Assembly (NCBI GenBank): GCA_033439765.1
Contig: JAULSN010000002.1
Span: 3,968,001-4,032,000, forward strand
DNA from: Lasiosphaeria ovina
Taxonomy: Eukaryota; Ascomycota; Sordariomycetes; Sordariales; Lasiosphaeriaceae
Reading direction: 5' to 3'
Length of the DNA: 64,000 bases
This document shows, one piece after another, positions 55,545 to 64,000 of the stretch (its first letter is position 1; each line of letters begins with the position of its first letter). The notes beneath the pieces were generated by a model. The model was not told the origin of the DNA. It saw only the letters and a list, made by a program, of their open reading frames with translations, and did no database searches. Both the position numbers and the translations under genes were made by a program.

Positions 55545-57886
55545 AAATCCTGTCAGGCAGGATTCGAGAGCAAGATGAGAGGTGAGGGAAGGGTGAAAAG
55601 CCGAGGTCGTGGTGAGATGGCGATGAGGCGGGGTGACGATGAGAGAGCTGGCTGCAAAAAAATGGAATCCCGGGCCGCCCCCAAAGACCACACAGCGAGC
55701 TGAGAAGATGTTGTCGTTCAGGCGTAAAAGAAGAACGGAAAGCCGGGAAGCCGGACAAGTGCAGACCTGGGACTCGCCGGACAGAGACGAAGAGGTGCGC
55801 AGCGGTAATTACGAGGAAACGAGGCGCGACCTGAAGGAAATGGACGAAGATGAAAATGGGTGCGAAACGTGACTTTGCACTCTCTCCAACATGGACATGG
55901 ATCGGCCGCTGCTGGTAAAAGAGGAAGAGGAAGAAGTAAAACGACAAGGAAAAGAAGGGGAGTACTATATAGCCGTGCACAGCAAAGCAGACTCGCAACT
56001 GTCAACAGCCAGATGAATAGTTGCTTCTCAATAGTGCATCGCCGGGGGGGCAGCAGCAGCTATTGTCGTTGCGGTGCAGGTCAACGGCGAACAATAAGAA
56101 GAAGATGAGAGCTTGCTTTTCCACACCCCCAACAGCCAGACCCCCGAATGGAGCCAACTCAATTGGCTGGAGCCCAAGGCCTGGTCTCCACCGATGCAGC
56201 CGGCCAATCAGACCGCTCTAACTCCTTCCAAAACAGGAACTGCACCCAGTGCAGCGCCCTTGTTAAGGGACAGGAACGAACGGAACAATGACAAAGTCTG
56301 TTTTCTCTTTCTCGCAAACAGCCAGAGAGCCAGTGCTAGTGCCAGTGAGTCAAGCGAGAGGCACATGTACGAGGCAAGGTTCTATTGAGGCATGTTCTGT
56401 GCTACCGTGGCTGTTACTATTGTCACTATTGGTTTGCCTTGCTCTTGTTATCGATAAGCATCAGACCGGCGCCAGAAAGCAATCCGAACTTGAACAATCC
56501 AGCAAGCCAGCCAACAACCAACCAACCAACCAAACCCGGCCCAGCAATGACTCCAGATTGACACTCCAGAGTGACTCTGACGAGCGTGACTTGAAAGCGA
56601 TTCTGTGTTTTTAGTCCCGTGCGGTGGGAAAGGAGGAGGAGGGCGAAAGGTCAAGCCAGCTCGTTCCTCGGGGGTTTACTTGACTTGGCGGTTCACAGGC
56701 TGAAGCAGATGGTGGACCTTAGCTCGTCAAATTCATGCGTCCACCGTCACTTCCATTTGCTCCGTAATCTAATCAAGTTTGGTCGTGGAAGAGGCCAGGT
56801 CGGACTATTTCTCACTTCTGCCGTGCGTGCCGCATTGCCCGGACATGTTGACGGGCACTGGTAGCTACCTGCCTTACTTAGTTGTCGGCTGCTTACCTAC
56901 ATAGAATGATAGCCTGCGCCACCGCCTTGCCACTCGGACACCGTTGAACCCAGCCCAGCCGTTGCCGGATTCTCCTGAACCACTCCGTACCTACACATCT
57001 TATTTCAAACTCAGAGTTGCCCAGGCCAATGAAACAAGATACCTGGCCTGCAAAGTTGACTGTTTCTATGGGCAGACGCTAGCTCCGTTTGGCGTGTTTT
57101 TTGGTTCGCTAGAGCTTGATACTCTGTTACGCACTTGGAATGTACATTACGGATACCTTGGCGGGCTAATAAGCTTACCGTTTCCGGAGCGTCTCGTATG
57201 CTGCGTTGAACAGCCACACAACGTTGAGAAACATTAACTTTAAGGAAAGACTGTTTTGACCCTGCTCTCCATGCAATAATAGAACCTGGGGGCTTCGGAG
57301 AAACGGTTGGTTTTTGTCTAACACGAGCCCGACTTCATCGTAAGCCGGCCAACTCTAAGCACGCCTGGTCCCATGTTCCATTGGTTAGGGTGCCTGCTCA
57401 CTCGCATTTGTAAAGCCAATCCATAACCATTACCTTACTTAGTAGTATACACATAAGCTACCGCACATAAGTTACCGGGTCTCGGCGTGAACAACGAAAG
57501 TCAGAGACCGGTTCTGACAGAAATAAAAAATTCGAACGGAACCTCCGAAGTAAATTGCCTATCATTTATAAGTCCCCTCGCTTCTGGGATGCCGACCCCG
57601 CCTTGGCTTCCCGCTTGGCTAGCGGGTGGAGCCGAAGCATGCTGAGCGGGAGCTAAAACAATCTGTTTAGCGCGCAGCTCCTTGCCTCTCTTGGGAGTGA
57701 ATTTTGGCTGGACCAGGCACTCGGGGGAGACAGATCAAAAAAATAAAAAAAGAAGGAAAGAAAACGGGAACGTCACCCCGCCCTTTTTTTTATTCGACCC
57801 CGATCTGACAACCCGGCAACCCGGCAAGCTGACAACCCAACCCTCCGCCCGTCAACCCATCGACCCGTGGGAAAACCGGCCGGCTC
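55545..57886. promoter_or_regulatory. Divergent intergenic region between the large unknown gene and BMT5
   Basis: About 2.3 kb. A (CCAA)n-type run lies near 56512-56535. An inverted word CCCGCTTGGCTAGCGGG is at 57610-57626. Small frames (for example 56944-57237 on +) lack recognisable domains. No tRNA or 5S gene is seen. Confidence 0.55.
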
Positions 57887-58900
57887 ATGGGGGGAAAAAA
57901 GCGCGAGGTGGCGCGGAAGAGAGGCGGCGGGAATGGGAGCAGCAGACCGCAGGCAAAAAAACAAAAGATCATTGGCGGGCCGGCCGCCTCCTTTTCCAAG
58001 TCGCCCTTCAGCAACACGCGCAACAAGAAGCTGAAGAAGCAGCAGCAGCGACAGGCTGATGCCGTCCTCCCCTTCACGCCGCACGAGACCATCCTGCTGG
58101 TCGGCGAGGGCGACCTCAGCTTCGGCGCCTCGCTGGCCGACCACCACGGCTGCACCAACCTCACGGCCACCGTCTTGGAAAAGGACCTGGCCGAGCTGTC
58201 GGGCAAATACCCCCACGTCGCCGACAACATTGCAAAGATTGACGCCGCCGACGGCTGCCGCCTCCTCTACGGCGTCGACGCCCGCAAGATGGGGCCCTAC
58301 ACGCGCAAGGGCGTCAAGGGCCGCGTCACGACGGGCATGATGGACCGCATCATCTTCAACTTCCCCCACGTCGGCGGCAAGAGCACCGACGTCAACCGCC
58401 AGGTCCGCTACAACCAGGAGATGCTCGTCGGCTTCTTCGCCCGCGCCGCCCTCTCCCTAGCCCCGCGCGGCTCCATCGTCGTCACCCTCTTCGAGGCCGA
58501 GCCCTACACCCTCTGGAACATCCGCGACCTGGCCCGCCACTCGGGCCTCGCCGTCGAGCGCAGCTTCCGCTTCCAGCCCGCCCTATACCCGGGCTACCGC
58601 CACGCCCGCACCCTGGGCGTCGTGCGCAACAAGGCCGGCGAGGTGGGCGGCGGCTGGAAGGGCGAGGACCGCCCTGCCCGGAGCTACGTCTTTGTTCGCA
58701 AGGAGGACGTGCCCGAGCCGCCGGCCGCCGGCTCGAAGAAGCCGCGGCCCGACGACGAGGACGAGGACGAGGACGTGCCCGAATTGCCGGCCACCAGTTC
58801 AAAGAGGCCGCGGCCGGACGATGACGACGATGACAACGACGACGACGATGACGACGTTAGTGACGATGCCAGTGATGGAGCCACCTCGGGTGGTGATTGA
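57887..58900 (+). CDS. BMT5: 25S rRNA (uridine-N3)-methyltransferase BMT5
   Basis: A single frame of 337 residues starting at the ATG at 57887. BMT5 places the m3U mark on 25S rRNA in the nucleolus using S-adenosylmethionine. It is a Rossmann-like enzyme of the DUF2431 family. The N-terminus is Lys/Arg-rich (GKKREVARKRGGG). The SAM-binding strand and loop is ILLVGEGDLSFGASLADHHG near residues 68-87. DRIIFNFPHVGGK (near 151-163) is the second diagnostic motif, followed by NQEMLVGFFARAALSL and GSIVVTLFEAEPYTLWNIRD. The domain ends around residue 265. The C-terminal tail is acidic and contains two tandem 22-residue units (274-295 and 296-317), followed by Asp-rich sequence. The coding sequence is very GC-rich at third positions compared with neighbours. 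Confidence 0.93.
   Translation: MGGKKREVARKRGGGNGSSRPQAKKQKIIGGPAASFSKSPFSNTRNKKLKKQQQRQADAVLPFTPHETILLVGEGDLSFGASLADHHGCTNLTATVLEKDLAELSGKYPHVADNIAKIDAADGCRLLYGVDARKMGPYTRKGVKGRVTTGMMDRIIFNFPHVGGKSTDVNRQVRYNQEMLVGFFARAALSLAPRGSIVVTLFEAEPYTLWNIRDLARHSGLAVERSFRFQPALYPGYRHARTLGVVRNKAGEVGGGWKGEDRPARSYVFVRKEDVPEPPAAGSKKPRPDDEDEDEDVPELPATSSKRPRPDDDDDDNDDDDDDVSDDASDGATSGGD
58706..58837 (+). repeat. Tandem duplication of a 22-codon unit in BMT5
   Basis: Two in-frame 66-base units, each encoding DVPE.PA..SK.PRPDD followed by an acidic run. They are identical at about 15 of 22 residues. They form most of the acidic C-terminal tail. Confidence 0.85.
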
Positions 58901-60266
58901 GGTTAATCTGGGTTCTGGGCCCATCAAGCTCGTTTGGCCCGCCCTCACCTCGTGCGTGGCATATCAATGCTTAGATAGTGCAGGTCTTTTAAGAGACACA
59001 TCCGCGCCCCCCTCCTGTCTGACCACCGCTCTTGAAGCGTGCGTGGCCTTGATGCACGGCCAGAAATTAACAACGCCGAGGAAGGCAACGGCCCGTACAC
59101 TTCTAGAGCGCTCAAGGCGCGTGTGCCGCCTGCCTTGTTGGGTTTCGGCAGAAAACACGAAATACCAGCCTGCGAGGGACCGTGTCCGCGTAGTACATAC
59201 ATGCCTACCTTCGGACCGAGTAAGTAACACTTGTCTAGCGAGATGGGGCCTGAAATCATCTAGAGATGGATAAATAGATGCCACTTTACTATATATAGAG
59301 TGCTTCGCTGAGTTAAACGATAGGGGAGGGGGATGCCGAGGGAGCAAGATCCATCTCAATATTTGAGAAGGAAAGAAGAAGAGTTACCAGCATTACTGTT
59401 TGTTACGTAGAAATACAAATCACCCAGTACGTACATACTTATTCTCGGCCATGATCTTGCGACATGCTTCGGATGTAGTTGGGATGGTTTTTTTTAAAAA
59501 AGTATTTTGATGGATAATGAATGACACCGTCCAGACAATGGCTTATTCCTCTGCTCGTCCAATCTCGCGGTCCGGCTTTGTTTTGCCCAGATACAAGACA
59601 GGCAGGCAGGCACGCATACAGACAGAGACAGCGGGCATCGTATTGCCAGCCATCCATTGCCTAAGCCCAACTACCATCTACTACTACAACGTTGCATAAT
59701 AATAATAATAGCGACATTGCCTAGCTCTTTGCATACCAGCCTATTTGTTCCCCAGAACCGGGGACCAGGGAGAAGATGCGGGGGCGAAGGGCGGCATACA
59801 AACCCATCGGGGCTCTTTCACCAGAGACTGACATGTACGGCCGAGGTACATTGATGGACGACATTCACACAGAGCAACTTTGGGGGGCTTTCGCCGTTAC
59901 GAGGGTGGGGGCCATGGAACTGAACCAAAGAAAAACGGCGACTTGGGAAGAGGGCCAAAGGAACCTCGAAACACAGTATATATGCACGAGTTGGCGTACT
60001 ATTGCGAGAGTCTCTTGGCGCTGCTGCCAGCACCCGTTTGCTACCCCCTTCGCGACCCACCCCCTTTTCACCCCGTTTTCTTCATGGCGCACCCACCACA
60101 AAAACCCGCCCGGCTCCCCGCTAACAAGACCTTCCTTCCAGCCACGCCTCCTGCTGCTGCCGCCTCCCTCGGGGTGTCTCGGCCGTTCCCTGACCGGCTG
60201 CGGGGCGAAGAATGAAACGAAGAAGAGACGAAGAAAAATGTCAGACACGCACGCTCGAGTCTATAT

Positions 60267-60288
60267 CCGGCCGGCCGGCCGGCCGGCC
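60267..60288. repeat. CCGG tandem run (22 bases)
   Basis: Five and a half units of the self-complementary word CCGG. It can form a hairpin on either strand. Confidence 0.85.
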
Positions 60289-61267
60289 TGGCCGACGATA
60301 TCCAACGCATGCTTGCCCCCACCTCCCACCTCCACCTACCATCTAACCTACATACCGATCGACCTACCTACGGGTTGGGGAGGGAGGAAGGGAGGAAGGG
60401 AGGGAAGAGCCGGGGACTGACTCGCCGTCTTCGGCGAGCTAATGCCGGCAGCCGTGGCGCGGACGCGGACGCTACGCAAACATTCCTATGTACAGTACAT
60501 GGGGCAAGCACGTCCACACCACCATCTTATTCTCTCTCTCTCTCGTCTTTTCTTTTTCTTCGAAAGTAGGCAGGTAGGTAGGCAAGCAAACAAACCCCAA
60601 AAAAGGAGGGGGCTTCGTCGTGCCCGCATGGCCTTTCGTTACCTGTCTCCCGAAAAAAATACCAACATCTCTACCTCGCACAGGAGCAACAATCAAGGAA
60701 ACTAGTTGCACAAGGTGGACGTACATGCAGGAGCAGCAAACACCTTCCTAGTCGAGGGTCTCCGAGCCTTGGAGTATACTGCTAGAAGGAAGAGACCCCC
60801 TTCGGCGGACGAGAGAGAGGGAGGGAGGAGGAGATGACGGAAGTTTCGATGGAGAGCCCATACGACAGAGCTGGCTGGCTGATATATCTACCAGCTATTA
60901 GTTACACTACCTACCTACCCTATCTTAGATGTCTCGAAGAGAGCAGGCTGGCACTAACAGCCCAGCCCCAAACCCAGATCGAGAGAGAAAACAGGTGAAT
61001 AATGACCCACGTAGAAAGCAAACCGCCGTCTGTGTGTTGGGCGAGACAGCCAACCAAAAACACGCACGCATGACCCAAGAACCGGGTTATTCTTCTTCTC
61101 CCCCCCCCGAAAACCCCCTCCAAAAAAACCAGAAAAAGAAAAAAAATTGGCTAGAAAGGGGGCGAAGGGATAGGGGAAAACCTCGGGTATGCAGTCCGCC
61201 CCCCGTCCCGCCCCCCACACGACCCTCTTTGCCCGGGGAGACAGTCAAGAGAGGTGGAAGTAGAGGC

Positions 61268-61305
61268 GAGGAGAGAGAGAAAGAAAGAGAGAGAGAGAGA
61301 GAGAA
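61268..61305. repeat. GA microsatellite
   Basis: Mostly GA dinucleotides with two AAGAA interruptions. Confidence 0.85.
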
Positions 61306-61433
61306 AATATGCAGCTTGCCTTCCATTTCACCCACTCACCCGACATACATGCATGACCCCAATTCTCACGTCCAGCTGCCAACGTGAGTGTGATTGCCCT
61401 CTCTACCCCAGGAAAAGGAGGTCACAACTACAC

Positions 61434-61463
61434 GCGTGCGTGCGTGCGTGCGTGCGTGCGTGC
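61434..61463. repeat. GCGT microsatellite
   Basis: About seven perfect GCGT units. GT/CG alternation of this kind can adopt left-handed DNA. Confidence 0.85.
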
Positions 61464-61599
61464 TTTCCCGTTTGTTGACTTGTTGGCTTGTAAACATGTC
61501 CGCGTCAACAAACTGGCCAGGGTCCACCATAATGTCACGATAAGGAAAGAGAAGCCGTCATCGCTCACTTATTAGATTTACTACGCTCACTCAAAAGTA

Positions 61600-61619
61600 G
61601 CTCGCTCGCTCGCTCGCTC
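61600..61619. repeat. GCTC tandem repeat
   Basis: About five perfect GCTC units, 170 bases beyond the GCGT run. Confidence 0.8.
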
Positions 61620-62687
61620 ACTACTTAGGCAACTTCTTCTTCTTCCTCCCCCCAGTTCATACAAGAACAAGGCCGCTCACCTGTCGTCGGTCTTCTTTTT
61701 TTATATCCCCAAGAAAAACAAGAAAAGACCAAACAAATTCGAGATTCAGTTCTCGCACCAAATTCCCTTCCATCCTGTCTCCTGTCTCTTCCATTGACCT
61801 CGGGCATATTTTTTCTTCTTCTTTGTTCTTTCGTGCCTCGAAGGTCGCCCATTATGTCCCAGGCAAGAGCGCGGTGCTCTTTCTCCCTGGCGACATGTCT
61901 CTCGCCTCGTTCCATCGCCTCGCTCCAGCAACCTCCCAAAAAAAGTCTGCCCAAGCCGTAGAAAGAAACATCGCATGTTGGCCCACTTCATGGGGTTCTA
62001 ACCGTAATACAGCAGCCAGTCCGGGCCGCTGCCAAGCTGGTAATCCCCCGAGAATGAATCGTGAATGCCCTAAAAAGGGAACTGCCAAAAAGGAAAAAAA
62101 AAAAAAGAGACCACTACCGCCCACCAATCATTTGCCTACGCAGTGAACCACCGGCACCACCCTGTAAAGTCGAGACAGTAAGCAGTAGGAAGGTAGCCAA
62201 ACAAATAAGGCAAAACACGAAAAGCAAGTTGCCGTGACCCAGATTCGCCAAATTGCGACCGAGATTCAATGTAATGCAGCCGAGCCTAGCTCCGATATCC
62301 ACCATCTGTCCTTCATGAACGCCTGCCCGTGGACCATAACTGCCACACCACGTAGCCCCTCGGTCAGAGAAATGAAAATGCCTCTCTGGGGCCCTGGGAA
62401 TTGTTTCCCACACAAACACGCAGCCGCCGGACTCGGTAATGCGGCGCCTGAATGAAATAAACCGCCCGGATCCATTGATATCGGAACTTTGTGTATGGAA
62501 TTGTGTTCCCCGAGTTATGAGATACATGTTGATCTAAAGTGAACCCCTCTCACTCTGTCGGCCACCCGACACTGCTGTTTTCACCCACGAGGCGCAGGCG
62601 GCATGTTTTTATCAAGTGTAACCCCTCCAGTTTAGTCGGGCAAACAGCACTTTGCGTACCGGCTTGAAACCAGCGACATCATCCTCG

Positions 62688-64000
62688 TTACTGGAGCGGG
62701 CCCCGGTTCGGGGGTGCCATCTTCAGACCGCTGCTTGGCACTGCTCGTCCGTCGTGCGGTAGGTGAGGGAGATAGTTTGGGTAGCTCTGTCCCTGAGGAA
62801 CGGGGGGTTGGCCAATACTACTGCTTCGAAACATGTTGGTGCTGTGAGGTAACTCATTAAAAGAGTATTGGTGGCTCTGGTTGATCGGAACGGCTTGTTG
62901 CGGGACAAACGCCCCCGATGGCGGCTGCGGTGCTTGTTGATGTGGAGTAAAGGCATATAATGGCGCGTTTCCTGGAGCTGTTGTGGCTTGTTGCCAATGG
63001 CTAGAGTAAAGTCCAGCACCAGAGGGCCCGGGTAGCTCTGCTGGCGAGTTATACAAGGACTGCCGGCGACTCGAATCATGCGCGCTTGGTATCATGTCCT
63101 GCATCTGTATCGTGCCGTGTGTGTGAAGCGGCGCCTGCCCTCCAACCGGCATGCTCCCGCTCTCAACGTACGAGTGCTGTTCCGGGCCCAAGTCTGATGG
63201 CATTACTGGTGGCGGATACTGGATACCCCGGACGGGTATATCACTCATGAAGGAAGAAGCCCGAACATTGGTCGCTGGACTGTGGTCGTTTCCCGGGGCC
63301 GGCATCATGCTGTGAGGTGCAGTCGTCTTGGGGGGCGACACCCGGGAAGATGTGACAGAGTGGGCCTTCTCCTCCTCATCCTTGGACTGGGCAATATCGT
63401 CGTCCGACTGGTAGTTGTCTGGTATTTTATCATCTGCCATGACAAAGACTTCGGTATTTCCATCTGAAGGGGGTCAGTCGCCATTCACAAGCAAGCCTGA
63501 AGAGGGGGATTGTCGCTGACCTATCTCGCCGTTCTTGTACTGCTCCTCGACCTTGGCAACTTTAAATATCTCCTTCAAATAAGGCTTCTTCTTGGCATTG
63601 CCGGGTTTCTCCTTGTCGGCAAACCAGGTAGACAGCGCATCCATCGTCACATCCTCTAATTTGGCGACGTTAATGTCGAGCTTCTGAATGTCCTTGTGCT
63701 GTTTGGCATTGGGCTCGACGACCATGCGCAGAATGTGGTTCAGGAGATAGAGCCGCTCTGTTTCCGTGTTAGAGAGCGCACGCCGCTGCTCTTGCCGTCA
63801 GAGCCAGACTTACCTTTCTTCCACAGATGGTCCGGCTCCTTATGCCGAACCTTCTCGTCCTTGGTTGTGCCCCAAGGCTTCGGCCACCAATCTGGAGCTC
63901 TCTCGTCGCTTTGTGTGTAGGGGTTGTTGGACTGCTTCTTGGGTGCGATCGTCTTGACGAAAATCTTGGCAATAAGCTTGCAAGCTGTTTGCTGGCAATT
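62688..64000 (-). CDS. YDR124W-like / DUF2841 protein, 3' part (5' end beyond window)
   Basis: Visible exons are 64000-63814 (incomplete), 63757-63521 and 63463-62688, with GTAAGT and GTCAGC donors. The first two exons carry the folded domain: KLIAKIFVKTIAPKKQSNNP, APDWWPKPWGTTKDEKVRHK, EPDHLWKKERLYLLNHILRM and YLKEIFKVAKVEEQYKNGEI. The paired Trp of DWWP, followed by KEPDHL and the L..HILR helix, matches the fungal YDR124W-like helical-bundle (DUF2841) family, whose biochemical role is unknown. Some members are linked to colony morphology in Aspergillus. The last exon is a disordered ~255-residue tail rich in Pro, Ser and Gln, with an acidic start (NYQSDDDIAQSKDEEEK). The 3' end is complete. 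The N-terminus is outside the window. Confidence 0.8.

Larger units (their letters stand above)
58901..62687. other. 3.8 kb gene-free convergent region rich in simple repeats
   Basis: It separates the ends of BMT5 and the YDR124W-like gene. Simple tracts include a 22-base CCGG run (60267-60288), a GA run (61268-61305), a GCGT run (61434-61463) and GCTC repeats (61600-61619), plus many poly-A/C stretches. Open frames overlap on opposite strands and look non-coding. No RNA gene or transposon is seen. Part may be the long 3' leader of the flanking genes. Confidence 0.55.

Noticed and set aside
57380..57425. tRNA-like words (TTGGTTAGGGTGCCTG)
   Set aside because: No matching acceptor stem, anticodon arm or T-loop (GGTTCRANYCC) follows at the right distance.
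59776..60420. 214-codon frame on + in the repeat-rich region
   Set aside because: It runs through simple repeats including the CCGG tract, has no domain and no supported start.

Overview
The window is nuclear DNA of a filamentous ascomycete (Pezizomycotina). The evidence is widely spaced genes, short introns of mostly 50-250 bases with GTRNGT donors and CTRAC-like branch sites, GC-rich third codon positions, and fungal versions of many housekeeping proteins. The protein sequences look most like Sordariomycetes, but that is an impression and was not tested by search.

Layout, left to right: the first 24 codons of a BRE1-like ubiquitin ligase (-), TFIIIB subunit BDP1 (+), the repair and proteasome shuttle RAD23 (-), a four-helix membrane protein of unknown role (-), a 7.5 kb gene-free stretch, an AT-hook protein (-), a 4.2 kb gene-free stretch, the H3K36 methyltransferase SET2 (+), mitochondrial-type GABA transaminase (-), the bHLH factor CBF1 (-), GID ligase subunit FYV10/GID9 (+), deadenylase CAF1/POP2 (-), complex I subunit NDUFB3/B12 (+), an unknown coiled-coil protein (-), ribosome factor TIF6/eIF6 (-), an unknown 565-residue protein (-), SUMO E1 subunit AOS1 (+), a large unknown protein whose frame continues past an internal TAG (-), 25S rRNA methyltransferase BMT5 (+), and the 3' part of a YDR124W-like/DUF2841 gene (-).

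Most recognised genes serve core information handling. BRE1 and SET2 set histone marks coupled to transcription. BDP1 serves RNA polymerase III. CAF1 shortens mRNA tails. TIF6 and BMT5 act on the 60S ribosomal subunit. RAD23, FYV10 and AOS1 belong to ubiquitin and SUMO pathways. There is no secondary-metabolite cluster, CRISPR array or intact transposon, and I found no rRNA or tRNA gene. The mobile DNA I can support is two copies of one ~250 bp terminal-inverted-repeat element (28081-28329 and 34688-34939) and a 31-base A tract on the - strand (51411-51441).

The most interesting site is the stop codon at 52335-52337. The same frame stays open for 123 more codons of coding-like, Lys/Arg-rich sequence. 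The TAG sits in a 12-nt loop closed by a perfect 5-bp stem. In Sordariomycetes, UAG in a hairpin loop is the preferred context for A-to-I mRNA editing during sexual development, which would turn UAG into UGG. I report this as a candidate. A nonsense allele, an assembly error or an unrecognised intron could also explain it.
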